From Streptomyces abyssalis (GTDB taxonomy: Bacteria; Actinomycetota; Actinomycetes; Streptomycetales; Streptomycetaceae): 64,000 bases of DNA. The notes beneath the pieces are model-generated. The model did not search any database. It was not told where the DNA came from and saw only the letters and a list, made by a program, of their open reading frames with translations. Within the stretch, counting starts at the first letter, position 1. The number at the start of each line of letters is the position of its first letter. The translations under genes and the position numbers were made by a program. This document shows, piece by piece, positions 17,948-26,746 of this stretch. The stretch covers positions 50,466-114,465 of the forward strand of contig NZ_LJGT01000038.1 of the NCBI RefSeq assembly GCF_001751365.1, in the 5' to 3' direction.

Positions 17948-19557
17948 CAGCCCTCCTCGGCCGCGTGGAATGCGGCCGCCGCCGTGCTTCGTCCGGTGCG
18001 CGGCACCCGCACGGGGGCGGCGCCCCGGGCGCCACCCCGGGCGCCCGGGGCGGCGGCACCGCTCTTCGAGACCTGCCGCCGCACCTCGTACTCCTCCAGC
18101 CGGACCTCCCTGGTGACCTTGCGGAACTCGGAGGTCGTACCGGGCCAGACGGTCGTGTTGCGGCCGTTCGCGTCGAGATACCAGCTGTCGCAGCCGGTGT
18201 TCCACACGCTGCGGCGCATCCGGTCCTGGACGTGGTCGTTCCAGGCCCGTACGGCCTCGGGGCGGGCGTCGAGAGCGGCCTTGCCCGCCGCGCCGCCCAG
18301 CATCTCCAGCTTCTTCACGTAGTCGACCATGTAGTTCAGCTGCGCCTCGATGATGAGGATCATCGAGCTGTTGCCCAGGCCGGTGTTGGGGCCGATGACC
18401 GTCATGAGGTTCGGGAAGCCGCTGGCGGAGCAACCCCGCAGCGCCTCCATGCCGCCCGACCAGGACTCGGCGAGCGTCATGCCGTCGGCGCCCTTGACGC
18501 GGTGCGCGATCGGCATGTCCGTGACGTGGAATCCGGTGCCGAAGACGATCGCGTCGACCTCGGCCTCGGTGCCGTCCGCGGCGACGAGGGTGTTGCCGCG
18601 GACCTCCTTCAGACCCGAGTCGACCAGGTCGGTGTTGGGCCTGGTGAGCGCCGGATAGTAGTCGTTGGAGAGCAGGATGCGCTTGCAGCCGATGCGGTAG
18701 TCCGGGGTGAGCTTGCGCCGCATCTCCGGGTCCTTCACCGCGCGCTTCATGTGGCCGGTGGCCAGCCCCTCGATGAGGCCGAGCATCCTCGGGTGCTTGG
18801 CGAAGGCCGAGACCTGCAACTCCCGTATGCCCCACAGGATCTGACGCCGCAGATGACGTGTGGCCGGCACCCTGGCGTGCAGCCTCCGCTCCAGCGCGGT
18901 GATCTCACGGTCGGCCCTGGGCATCACCCACGCCGGGGTGCGCTGGAAGAGGGTGAGCCGCTCGACGTACGGCTGGATCGCCGGTACGACCTGGATCGCG
19001 GAGGCGCCCGTACCGATGACGGCGACGCGCTTGCCGCGCAGGTCGAAGTCGTGGTCCCACTGCGAGGTGTGGAAGACCTTGCCGCCGAAGCCCTCCAGGC
19101 CGGGGATGTCCGGGATCTTGGCGTCGGAGAGCGGGCCCGTCGCGTTGACCACGAAGTCCGCGGTGAGCTGCGTGCCCTGCCCGGTGGTGATGGTCCAGTG
19201 CAGCTCCTCCGGGTCCCAGCTCATCAGCTCGACCTCGGAGTTGAACCGGATGTGCTGCCGCAGCCCGAAGTTGTCCGCGACGCGCTCCAGATATGCGCGG
19301 ATGTGCTCCTGTCCCGAAAAGGTGCGCGGCCACTCGGGGTTGGGCGCGAAGGAGAACGAGTACAGATGCGAGGGCACGTCGCAGGCGCACCCCGGATACG
19401 TGTTGTCGTGCCAGGTCCCTCCGACCGCCTCCCGGCGTTCGAGGACGACGAAGTCGGTGACTCCGGCGCGGCGCAGCCGTACGGCGGCCCCCAGGCCGCC
19501 GAATCCGGATCCGATCACCGCCACCCTTACGTGCTCGTGCTCGCGCTCGGCCGCCAT
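17947..19557 (-). CDS. FAD-dependent Baeyer-Villiger-type monooxygenase (536 aa)
   Basis: Class B flavoprotein monooxygenase. The FAD site is AVIGSGFGGLGAAVRL, the second dinucleotide site is VAVIGTGASAIQ, and the Baeyer-Villiger fingerprint F-x-G-x-x-x-H-x-x-x-W is present as FGGKVFHTSQW. Length and order are typical. It leads a three-gene minus-strand operon with a hydrolase and SDR, a set resembling the mycobacterial mymA/lipR/SDR arrangement (comparison from memory). ATG 19557; a perfect 20-bp palindrome lies 43-62 bp upstream, and a MerR gene is divergent. Confidence 0.9.
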   Translation of the reverse strand: MAAEREHEHVRVAVIGSGFGGLGAAVRLRRAGVTDFVVLERREAVGGTWHDNTYPGCACDVPSHLYSFSFAPNPEWPRTFSGQEHIRAYLERVADNFGLRQHIRFNSEVELMSWDPEELHWTITTGQGTQLTADFVVNATGPLSDAKIPDIPGLEGFGGKVFHTSQWDHDFDLRGKRVAVIGTGASAIQVVPAIQPYVERLTLFQRTPAWVMPRADREITALERRLHARVPATRHLRRQILWGIRELQVSAFAKHPRMLGLIEGLATGHMKRAVKDPEMRRKLTPDYRIGCKRILLSNDYYPALTRPNTDLVDSGLKEVRGNTLVAADGTEAEVDAIVFGTGFHVTDMPIAHRVKGADGMTLAESWSGGMEALRGCSASGFPNLMTVIGPNTGLGNSSMILIIEAQLNYMVDYVKKLEMLGGAAGKAALDARPEAVRAWNDHVQDRMRRSVWNTGCDSWYLDANGRNTTVWPGTTSEFRKVTREVRLEEYEVRRQVSKSGAAAPGARGGARGAAPVRVPRTGRSTAAAAFHAAEEG

Positions 19558-19599
19558 ACCGCCGCCTCCCGAGGGTCTGTCTGTCTCGCCGCCTGTACG

Positions 19600-19619
19600 G
19601 TGCCAGTAATCACTGGCAC
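19600..19619. promoter_or_regulatory. perfect 20-bp palindrome, candidate operator of the monooxygenase operon
   Basis: GTGCCAGT-AATC-ACTGGCAC has two perfect 8-bp arms around a 4-base centre. It sits in the 203-bp divergent region, 43 bp upstream of the monooxygenase start and 142 bp upstream of the MerR start. MerR proteins bind palindromes between widely spaced promoter elements, so the divergent MerR regulator is the obvious candidate, but a TetR-like regulator encoded elsewhere is equally possible from the symmetry. Confidence 0.7.
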
Positions 19620-19760
19620 GGTTGGAGCGTAAGGCAGAGAGATACCGATGGGTAGGGGTCGCGCAGAGGAAGTTACCGCCGGTTGCACCTACGGGCCGGT
19701 GCGCCGGGGAGCGGTGCGGCGCCCGTACGTACGAGCGAGCCCGCTGGTTAGGCTGCCATC

Positions 19761-20747
19761 GTGACCGACGACAGAGAGCGAGCGCGGAGCACGGACCCGG
19801 CCCTCCCGGGCGGTGCCGGTCACGCCGACGAAGGCCCGGGCGGCGGCGACGGCACGTACCGGCGGCGTACGGACGGCGGGACGGCGCCGACGACGGCCAC
19901 GACAGCGAACGGGGGTGCCGGCGCGGGCGGTTCGGCGGGCGTGGACGCGGCCCCGGACACCGGCTCCGAAGCGGGCGGGGACGCCCGCGAGTACCGGGCG
20001 GCCGAGCTCGCCGAGCTCGCCGGCATCACCACCCGCACCCTGCGCTTCTACCGCGAGCGCAAGCTGCTGCCGCCGCCCCGCCGCGAGGGCCGCATCGCCT
20101 GGTACGACGAGCACCACCTGGCCCGGCTGCGCACGATCTCCGGCCTGCTCGCCCGCGGTCACACCCTGGGCGGCATCGCCGATCTGCTCGGGGCATTCGA
20201 GAGCGGACGCGACTCGCACGGCACCGCCGAGCTGCTCGGCCTCGAATCCTCCATGATCACGGCCCTGTTCGCGGAGGAGACCCCGATCCGGCTGACGCCC
20301 GAGGAGCTGGCGGACTACTACCAGGGCGAGGTCACCGTCGAGAATCTCGCCGCTTCGCTCGACATCGGCTACATCGCCGTCGACGGCGACGAGTTCGTAC
20401 ACGCCAGCCGCCGCCTGCTGGACGCGTCCTCGGAGCTGGTGAAGAAGGGCATCCCGCTCGCCGCCGTGCTGGCCGCCGGGCGCGAACTGCGCACGCAGAG
20501 CGAAGCGATCGCGGAGGTCTTCGCCGGTCTCTTCCGTACGCATCTGCTGCCGCAGGAACAGGCCCGTGCCCCCGAAGGGCTCGACGCCGAGTGCCTCAAC
20601 GACCTGCTGACGCAGCTGCGTCCGCTGGCGAAGCAGGTTGTCGAGGCGGAACTCGGGCTGGCCCTGGACCGCCGCGTACGGGCCGAGGTCGAGGAGTGGA
20701 TCGCTCAGTACGATCCCTCCGCACAGGACGACGCCGGCACCGGCTGA
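19761..20747 (+). CDS. MerR-family regulator with long variable N-terminus (328 aa)
   Basis: Effector-responsive regulator. After about 75 low-complexity residues comes the MerR winged helix (REYRAAELAELAGITTRTLR, then FYRERKLLPPPRREGRIAWY), followed by a helical effector domain without the Cys cluster of metal sensors. The length exceeds a usual MerR because of the disordered N-terminus; an internal start nearer the HTH is possible, but I see no ribosome site for one. TAGGCT at 19749-19754 lies six bases before the GTG, suggesting a leaderless transcript. Divergent from the monooxygenase operon, which it probably controls. Confidence 0.85.
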   Translation: MTDDRERARSTDPALPGGAGHADEGPGGGDGTYRRRTDGGTAPTTATTANGGAGAGGSAGVDAAPDTGSEAGGDAREYRAAELAELAGITTRTLRFYRERKLLPPPRREGRIAWYDEHHLARLRTISGLLARGHTLGGIADLLGAFESGRDSHGTAELLGLESSMITALFAEETPIRLTPEELADYYQGEVTVENLAASLDIGYIAVDGDEFVHASRRLLDASSELVKKGIPLAAVLAAGRELRTQSEAIAEVFAGLFRTHLLPQEQARAPEGLDAECLNDLLTQLRPLAKQVVEAELGLALDRRVRAEVEEWIAQYDPSAQDDAGTG

Positions 20748-20758
20748 CGGACCAGCCC

Positions 20759-20782
20759 GCCGGCCCCGCTCCCCTGGCCGGC
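20759..20782. terminator. hairpin after the MerR gene
   Basis: GCCGGCC (20759-20765), a 10-base loop and GGCCGGC (20776-20782) form a perfect 7-bp GC stem 12 bases after the MerR stop codon. There is no T-run, as is usual for Streptomyces terminators. It separates the regulator from the polyketide cluster. Confidence 0.5.
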
Positions 20783-21001
20783 AGCGCATCCGGCTCGGTC
20801 TCCGGCCCCTCCGGGCCTCCCGCCCCCGTACGGGTGCGGTTTCCCGGCGGCGGTTCGCCGCCCGGGGCAGCGAACCGTGACGGCACTGGCATTCTTCGGC
20901 CAGAAATCCTGGAAGACGGCCGCCTCGGTGGCAGCATCATGCGAATTTCCTGAGCCGATTAATTCAATTCGGCGCACCGTGACAGCTAGCGGCCATAAGG
21001 C

Positions 21002-21031
21002 TTGAGGGCCCATCAGGCGCATGCCTAAGGT
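21002..21031 (+). promoter_or_regulatory. candidate promoter of the polyketide operon
   Basis: TTGAGG (21002-21007), an 18-bp spacer and TAAGGT (21026-21031) match the vegetative Streptomyces consensus reasonably well. The base composition here is lower in GC than in the flanking genes. It lies 43 bases before the GTG of the first ACP gene, which has its own GGAGG site at 21062-21066. The 326-bp gap 20748-21073 holds this element, the MerR hairpin and no gene. Confidence 0.45.
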
Positions 21032-21073
21032 AAAGACCGCCTGCCACCCGAATTGCTAAACGGAGGTAAAAGC

Positions 21074-21325
21074 GTGACCACCGTCACCGAAAAACACCAG
21101 ACCGAAATCAAGGATCTTGTCTGCGACATCCTTGAAATCGACCCCGACGAGGTGACAGAGACGAGCCTTTTCAAGGAGGAACACGACGCGGATTCGCTGC
21201 GCGCCATCGAGATCCTCGCCTCGCTCGAAAGGAACTTCAACGTAACCATCGACCAGTCCGAGCTGGCCCGGATGGTGAATCTGAAGGGCGTCTACGAGGT
21301 CGTTTCCGAAGCTGCCGGCTGGTAA
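21074..21325 (+). CDS. acyl carrier protein 1 (83 aa)
   Basis: Carrier protein that holds the growing chain on a 4'-phosphopantetheine arm. The modified serine is in HDADSLRAIEIL, the helix II D-S-L motif. Acidic residues dominate helix I and II, as expected for partner docking. The GTG at 21074 is chosen because CGGAGG lies seven bases upstream. It is the first gene of the polyketide operon, 21 bp before KS1. A second, diverged carrier is encoded at 34171, so the two may serve different stages (starter versus extension). Confidence 0.93.
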   Translation: MTTVTEKHQTEIKDLVCDILEIDPDEVTETSLFKEEHDADSLRAIEILASLERNFNVTIDQSELARMVNLKGVYEVVSEAAGW

Positions 21326-21346
21326 ATCCGAAGAATCGAGGAAACC

Positions 21347-22579
21347 ATGCCCGCCTCACCAGCTCGCAGGGTTGTCATCACAGGTCTCGGAGCAGTGTCC
21401 AGCATCGGGACGGGAAGGGAAGCGTTCCTGTCCGCGCTGCGTTCGGGCCGTACGGCGGCGAAACCCATCACGGCCTTCGACACGACGGGGTACGAGCACG
21501 CGATCGGTTGTGCCGTAGCGGACTTCGAACCCGAGCAGTGGATGCGCAACCTCGCCCCGGAGACTCTGGGCCGGGCGAGTCAGTTCTCGGTCTCCGCGGC
21601 ACGCATGGCCGTCGCGGACGCCGGTCTGACCGACGGCGAACTGCGGGAACAGCCCTGCCTGGTGTCGATCGGCACCACCGACGGCGAGTCCCACGACCTC
21701 GACCATCTCGTGGAGTCAGAGGTGCGGCACGGCCCTGGAGCGATGGACGCGGGGATCGCCCGCAGGGTCCCCGCGGGCCGCCTGTCCGCGGCCATCGCGC
21801 ACGAACTCGGCCTGGAACAGGTCGAGGCCGTCACACTTCCGACCGCATGCGCGGCCGGCAACTACGCCATCGGCTACGGCTACGACGCCATCCGCTCGGG
21901 AGACACGGAGTACGCGCTCTGCGGCGGGGCCGACGCGCTGTGCCGCAAGACGTTCACCGGCTTCTACCGGCTGGGCACCATCGCCCCGGAGCGGTGCCAG
22001 CCGTTCGACAAGAACCGCCAGGGGATTCTCACCGGTGAGGGCGCCGGCGTCCTGCTGCTGGAGAGCCTGGAATCCGCCGTCGCACGCGGCGCCCGGATCT
22101 ATGCCGAGGTTCTCGGATACGGGCTGAACTGCGACGCCCATCACCCCGTCGCTCCGAACCAGGACAGCGTCGCCCGGTGCATGCAGCTCGCGCTGGACGA
22201 CGCGGAGGTCAAGAGTTCCGAGGTCGACTTCATATCCGCGCACGGCACGGGCACGAAGGCCAACGACGTCACCGAAGCCGCCGCGATACGCCAGGTGTTC
22301 GGCGACCGTCCACCGCGCACGGTCTCCATCAAGTCGATGATCGGGCACACCATGGGCGCCGCCAGCGCCCTCGCCTCCATCGCCTGCGCGCTCGCCATCA
22401 CCGAGGGCTTCATCCCGCCGACGATCAACCACGTCGAGACCGATCCCGAGTGCGCCCTCGACTGCGTACCGAACGAAGCGATCGAAGCGGATCTGCGGGT
22501 GGTGCAGAACAACGGACTCGCCTTCGGCGGCAACAACGCGGTCGTGATCTTCGGACGGCACGAGGGACGAACCGCATGA
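21347..22579 (+). CDS. beta-ketoacyl synthase 1, catalytic (410 aa)
   Basis: Condensing enzyme of the FabF/type II PKS class. All three catalytic residues are present: Cys168 in PTACAAGNYAIG, His299 in SAHGTGTKAND and His334 in IGHTMGAASA. Length is typical for KS-alpha. The gene follows ACP1 and has a GAGG-type ribosome site. No cysteine-less partner is fused or overlapping here; the unpaired KS-like gene at 32035 is a candidate partner. It is one of three catalytic KS genes in the operon, with clearly different sequences rather than recent duplicates. Confidence 0.93.
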   Translation: MPASPARRVVITGLGAVSSIGTGREAFLSALRSGRTAAKPITAFDTTGYEHAIGCAVADFEPEQWMRNLAPETLGRASQFSVSAARMAVADAGLTDGELREQPCLVSIGTTDGESHDLDHLVESEVRHGPGAMDAGIARRVPAGRLSAAIAHELGLEQVEAVTLPTACAAGNYAIGYGYDAIRSGDTEYALCGGADALCRKTFTGFYRLGTIAPERCQPFDKNRQGILTGEGAGVLLLESLESAVARGARIYAEVLGYGLNCDAHHPVAPNQDSVARCMQLALDDAEVKSSEVDFISAHGTGTKANDVTEAAAIRQVFGDRPPRTVSIKSMIGHTMGAASALASIACALAITEGFIPPTINHVETDPECALDCVPNEAIEADLRVVQNNGLAFGGNNAVVIFGRHEGRTA

Positions 22580-22610
22580 CAAGCGACCGCACAACGCAGG
22601 GGGAAGGCCC

Positions 22611-23753
22611 ATGAGTTGGTTCGTGACGGGCGCGGGCGCAGTCACCAGCGTGGGCAAGGACGCGGACGAGACCTTCGCGAACCTGTGCGCCGGCCGCAGC
22701 GGCCTCGCCGAACTGCGTGCCTTCGACAGCGCCCAGTACAGGACACAGCACGCCTACGAGATCGACGACCGGCCTGCGCGCGAACGCGACGTCCCGTACC
22801 GGGCGACCGACTGGCTGCTGCGGTCCGTCACCGAGGCCGCGGAACAGGCCGGCCTCGGTACCGATCTGAGCGGCATCCCGGTGCTTGTCGGCACCGGTCT
22901 CCGCGAGCTTCGCTCGGCCGAGCTGGCCTGGCGCGACGGTGCGGACTTCGACATCTCGAGGCTGCACTTCGGCACAGCTCTGCGGGAACGCTTCGGGACC
23001 TCGGACAGCCACACCTTCTCCAACGCCTGTTCCGCTTCGCTGTACGCGCTCGCGCTGGCCACCGACATGCTCGCCTCGGGGATGCACGAGACCGTCGTCG
23101 TCGCGGGCGTGGACACGCTCACCGAGAGCATGTACGGCTCCCTGGACCGCGTCCACATGGAACCTCCCCGGTCCGTGCAGCCCTTCGACCGGCAGCGGCG
23201 CGGAGTCCTCATGGGTGAGGGAGCCGCCGCCGTCGTGCTGCGCCGCGACGTCGAGGACCGGAGCAGCAGCCTGGGCACCGTGCGGTCGGTGAGCGTGAAC
23301 TGCGACGCGCACCATGTGACGGCGCCCGACCCGCGGGGCATCACCGAGGCCGTACGGGCCGCTCACGACCTGGCAGGTGTCAAGCCTTCGGACATCGACC
23401 TGGTGCTCCTGCACGGCACCGGCACGCTGCTCAACGACGAAGGTGAGGCCACGGCCGTCTCACAGGCGTTCGGCCCGGACGTGGGCGTACCGCTGATGAC
23501 CGCCGTCAAGTCCATGACCGGGCACACCTCGGGCGGTTCGGGGCTGCTGAGCCTGATCGTCGCCCTGCGTTCCCTGGCGACTGGATGGGTGCCGCCGATC
23601 GCCGGCCTCCGACGGCCGGTGGCGGAGGCGGACGGCTTCCGCTTCGTGCAGAAGGAAGCGCGAAGGGTCTCGGACATGTCGCTCGCCCAGGTCGACGCAT
23701 TCGGATTCGGCGGGGTCAACGCCGTGGCAGTCGTGGAAAGGGGCGCGCGGTGA
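22611..23753 (+). CDS. beta-ketoacyl synthase 2, catalytic (380 aa)
   Basis: Second condensing enzyme. Cys140 (SNACSASLYALA), His268 (LLHGTGTLLND) and His305 (TGHTSGGSGLL) are intact. It is shorter than KS1, the loss lying in the N-terminal half and loops. Its stop overlaps the GTG of the following KS-like gene by four bases (GTGA), strongly suggesting 1:1 synthesis and a KS-CLF type heterodimer. ATG 22611 has GGGGGAAGG upstream. The substrate or chain length it favours cannot be read from the sequence. Confidence 0.92.
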   Translation: MSWFVTGAGAVTSVGKDADETFANLCAGRSGLAELRAFDSAQYRTQHAYEIDDRPARERDVPYRATDWLLRSVTEAAEQAGLGTDLSGIPVLVGTGLRELRSAELAWRDGADFDISRLHFGTALRERFGTSDSHTFSNACSASLYALALATDMLASGMHETVVVAGVDTLTESMYGSLDRVHMEPPRSVQPFDRQRRGVLMGEGAAAVVLRRDVEDRSSSLGTVRSVSVNCDAHHVTAPDPRGITEAVRAAHDLAGVKPSDIDLVLLHGTGTLLNDEGEATAVSQAFGPDVGVPLMTAVKSMTGHTSGGSGLLSLIVALRSLATGWVPPIAGLRRPVAEADGFRFVQKEARRVSDMSLAQVDAFGFGGVNAVAVVERGAR

Positions 23754-24775
23754 GCGAGTCCGGTACGCACATCACCGGTCTGGGCCTGGCCCTTCCCGGA
23801 GTCGCGGAGGCCGCGGACCTCGTCTCCTCCGGCGAGCGCGCGGACGCACCGCCCCCCGACCCGGCCGAGCGAATCGGGCGGAAGGGGCTGCGCTACAAGG
23901 ACCGAGCGACGCAACTGGCGCTGGTTGCGGCCCGGGACGCGCTGTGCGACGCGGGCCTGATCACCCCCGACAGGGAACGGTGCGCGGCGGGCGGCTCCAC
24001 CGCCGTCGTGGCGAGCTCCAACCTCGGCAACCTCGACAGCGTCTGCACGATCGCCGGCGACATCGCTGAGAAGTCCGTCGCCGCCATCAGCCCGATGAAC
24101 CTGCCGAACGCCTCCAGCAACGTCGTGGCCTCGTCCGTCGCCATCCGATTCGGGCTCCGCGGCCCGAACCTGATGCTGTGCAACGGCGTCGCCTCCGGTC
24201 TGGACGCGGTGCGCTGGGGAGCCTCACTGATCAGCGCCGGCCGTGCGGAACGGGCCCTGGTCGTCGGCGTCGAGACGGGGAACGGCGTCACGGCCCGGCT
24301 CACCGGGGTGCCAGAGGACGACCAACTCGACGGTGCTGTGGCACTGGTCCTCGAAAGCAGCACGGCCGCCCGGCTGCGCGGCGCCACCTCGATGGCGTCC
24401 CTGGGCGAGGGAGTCCGCTCCACGTCGGTGGCCGGGTGCGTGGGCTCGCTCCTGCCGTACGACGCGTCCGCGTCCGGCGGCACGCACGCCCGCGGCACGC
24501 GCTCCGGCGGCGCCGTCGAGGCAGGCCCCGGTGTCTGGTTCGTACCCGAACGGTTCGATCTCTCGGCACCGCTGCCCGGCACCGAAGGGCTCGAACGACA
24601 CGACGTGACACGGACGTTCGGCCGAGCCTCCGGGGCCCTGGGTGTGCTCCAGTGCGCGGCGGCGGTGAGCTGGTTCGCATCGGGCGAGGCAACCGCGGCG
24701 CTGGTCACCAGTGGCGACGACGGCTGCGACGGAGTCGCCGGAATGATGCTGGGTGCCCCGAGAGGTGCGCGATGA
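23750..24775 (+). CDS. ketosynthase-like subunit A without active-site Cys (341 aa)
   Basis: Thiolase-fold KS homologue of chain-length-factor type. In the nucleophile region (GPNLMLCNGVASGLDAV) valine stands where Cys is expected; the nearby Cys is three residues early. The HGTGT and GHT histidine motifs are also missing (GRASGALGVLQC occupies the latter position). At 341 aa it is trimmed compared with classical CLFs (about 400). Start GTG 23750 overlaps the KS2 stop, and its own stop overlaps the hydrolase start. Likely role: inactive partner of KS2 shaping the chain tunnel. I take it as a genuine subunit, not a decayed gene, because the frame is intact and doubly coupled. Confidence 0.85.
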   Translation: MSESGTHITGLGLALPGVAEAADLVSSGERADAPPPDPAERIGRKGLRYKDRATQLALVAARDALCDAGLITPDRERCAAGGSTAVVASSNLGNLDSVCTIAGDIAEKSVAAISPMNLPNASSNVVASSVAIRFGLRGPNLMLCNGVASGLDAVRWGASLISAGRAERALVVGVETGNGVTARLTGVPEDDQLDGAVALVLESSTAARLRGATSMASLGEGVRSTSVAGCVGSLLPYDASASGGTHARGTRSGGAVEAGPGVWFVPERFDLSAPLPGTEGLERHDVTRTFGRASGALGVLQCAAAVSWFASGEATAALVTSGDDGCDGVAGMMLGAPRGAR

Positions 24776-25656
24776 ACTTACCGGCGGTGCAAGAGGACAG
24801 CGGTCTCGCGGGCGGTGGCGACACGCCCGTCGTCGTCGCACGAGTGAGGCGGGCACAGGGTCCACGGCCGCTGCGTCTGCTGCTCCTGCACGGGCTCGCC
24901 AGCAGCTCGCAGGTCTGGCAGCCGGTGCTGCCGCTGCTGGCACCGGAGTACGAGGTCTGGACGGCCGATCTGCCCTGGCGCGGCGCCGGAGTTCCCGGCT
25001 GGCCGCAACGGCCACCGGACACATGGATCGACCAGGCGGTCAGGCAGCTCCCGGGGAACGGCGCCGACGTGATCGTCGCGCACTCGTTCGCGGCCAACGG
25101 CACGCTCGCCTGGCTCGACCGATGCGGCTGGGGCGTGACGTCCTACCGTCCCCACGGGCACATGCCACGCGGTGTCGTGCTCGCCGCCCCCTTCTACCGC
25201 GCCGCGGCCGAGCACTTCGACTGGGACACGATCTCCTACTACCTCAACCACTTCGACCGCATCCTCCAGCACGGCGTGCGGGTCCGGTCCGGCAGCCGGC
25301 TCTCCGACGAGATCGAACACGACATGGCCCTGAAGGTCCGTGACCGGATCGGCTGTCACGGATGGATGCGGTTCTTCGACAGCTATCTGGCCACTCCCGC
25401 GCTGCGTACCGAAAGGATGCGGCTGCCCTTCGTGGTCATCGGGGGGAGCGAGGACTTCGCCGCCTTCCCGCGCGACGCCCACGCGCTCGGCGAGGCCCTG
25501 CCCGAAGCCGACGTGCACATCCTCGCCGGCGCAGGCCACTTCACGATGGCCGAGCGCCCGCGAACCTTCGCGGATCTGACCAACAGCCTGATCCGCACCG
25601 TGTCCGCCCGGAACGAGGCGGACGACCACAACCCGGCGATGGAGTACAAGGCATGA
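24772..25656 (+). CDS. alpha/beta hydrolase in the polyketide operon (294 aa)
   Basis: Alpha/beta-hydrolase-fold protein. The HG oxyanion motif is in LLLHGLASSS, the nucleophile is in VIVAHSFAANGTLA (Ser flanked by His and Phe, without the classical G-x-S-x-G glycines), the acid is probably in GGSEDFAAFP, and the catalytic His is in AGAGHFTMAE. It overlaps the upstream KS-like gene (ATGA) and the downstream thioesterase by four bases each. It may release or edit acyl-ACP intermediates, or transfer a finished chain. It is unlike the two other hydrolases of the cluster (29794 and 36971), which resemble each other. Confidence 0.85.
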   Translation: MNLPAVQEDSGLAGGGDTPVVVARVRRAQGPRPLRLLLLHGLASSSQVWQPVLPLLAPEYEVWTADLPWRGAGVPGWPQRPPDTWIDQAVRQLPGNGADVIVAHSFAANGTLAWLDRCGWGVTSYRPHGHMPRGVVLAAPFYRAAAEHFDWDTISYYLNHFDRILQHGVRVRSGSRLSDEIEHDMALKVRDRIGCHGWMRFFDSYLATPALRTERMRLPFVVIGGSEDFAAFPRDAHALGEALPEADVHILAGAGHFTMAERPRTFADLTNSLIRTVSARNEADDHNPAMEYKA

Positions 25657-26699
25657 CGACGGCAACAGAAGCGACAGTGGCCACGGCCCTCAAGTCCCTG
25701 CTGAACGAGCAGACCACCGTGGAGGTCAGGCCCCGCTACGAAGGCTCCAACATCTGCACGTGGATCGGCTTCAAGCACGTCAACTACCTCGTGGAAGAAG
25801 CCGTCCTGCACCACTTCCGCACGGCGGGTCTGCCGGCCAGGGGTCTCTACGAGGAGCACGGCCTCGGGCTGGACTTCGTGGACCTCGACACACGCATCCT
25901 GCACGCCTTCCACATGGACGACGCCGCGCAGGCGCTGGTCGTGCCCGACACCGCGGAGGACGCGTCCGTCCTCGGCTTCCGCGTGACGCTCTGCGTCGAG
26001 CGGGACGGCAGCTCCCTCAAGGCCGTCACCTCGAAGGTCAAGGTCTCACTGCGCCCGGACGGCTATCTCGACCGCACTGCGGAGACACCCCAGGAGCTCG
26101 CCCCGTTCACGGTTGCGAGGCTCGGCGCGCACACGGAGACCCGCCCAGGCGCCGTTCCTGACACCGGCCCGGCCGTCGGAACCACCGTGAACACATCGCT
26201 CTCGTACGGACGCGGCACGACCGGCGAGGAGGATCCGGTCCTCGCCCAGCTCACCCGCGACGCGAACGCGTTCGGCTGGAAGTGGCGGATCCCTTACCCC
26301 TACTGCCACTTCACCGAGCGGCTTCAGATGTCCGGCTATCTGCGGCAGATGGAGGAGGTCGTCGATCTTTTCCTCGCCGACCGCGGAATCTCGATCAGGG
26401 AACTCCTGGACGAGCGCCGGTGGATTCCGGTCGTCCCGCAGTCGCGCATCCGGATTCTCGACGAGGCGCTCATGGAGGAAGACCTCTACACCGTCTACAC
26501 GGTGGAGAGCATCTTCAAGGACTTCACGTACACCTCCCGGATGGATTGCTACGTGGTGCGGGACGGAAAGCTCGTGAAAACCGCCACGGGGAAGATCACA
26601 CACGGCTACGCGGTGATCGAGAACCGCAGGGACTGGAGCCTGGTCAATTTCGACGAGCGTGTCGTCCGCGCCCTCGGTGGAGAGCCGGCCGAGCGCTGA
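25653..26699 (+). CDS. double-hotdog thioesterase-like protein (348 aa)
   Basis: Two consecutive hotdog domains in one chain. The first has WIGFKHVNYLVEEAVLHHFR, the 4-hydroxybenzoyl-CoA-thioesterase-type helix with a conserved His/Asn region, and a VDLDTRIL strand. The second has YCHFTERLQMSGYLRQMEEV and a closing SLVNFDERVVRAL. The middle (about 155-185) is a linker. Such proteins hydrolyse or bind acyl-thioesters. In this cluster it is a candidate chain-release or editing enzyme. The ATG overlaps the hydrolase stop (ATGA). No acyl-ACP dehydratase His-Glu motif is seen, so a dehydratase role is less likely. Confidence 0.75.
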   Translation: MTTATEATVATALKSLLNEQTTVEVRPRYEGSNICTWIGFKHVNYLVEEAVLHHFRTAGLPARGLYEEHGLGLDFVDLDTRILHAFHMDDAAQALVVPDTAEDASVLGFRVTLCVERDGSSLKAVTSKVKVSLRPDGYLDRTAETPQELAPFTVARLGAHTETRPGAVPDTGPAVGTTVNTSLSYGRGTTGEEDPVLAQLTRDANAFGWKWRIPYPYCHFTERLQMSGYLRQMEEVVDLFLADRGISIRELLDERRWIPVVPQSRIRILDEALMEEDLYTVYTVESIFKDFTYTSRMDCYVVRDGKLVKTATGKITHGYAVIENRRDWSLVNFDERVVRALGGEPAER

Positions 26700-26746
26700 A
26701 CCTTCCGGTCGGCCGGGGACCTTCGCACTGCACTTCGGAGAATTCG

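Noticed and set aside
23750..24775. Subunit A as a decayed ketosynthase pseudogene
   Set aside because: The frame is intact and overlaps both neighbours by four bases, and two similar Cys-less genes occur in the same operon.
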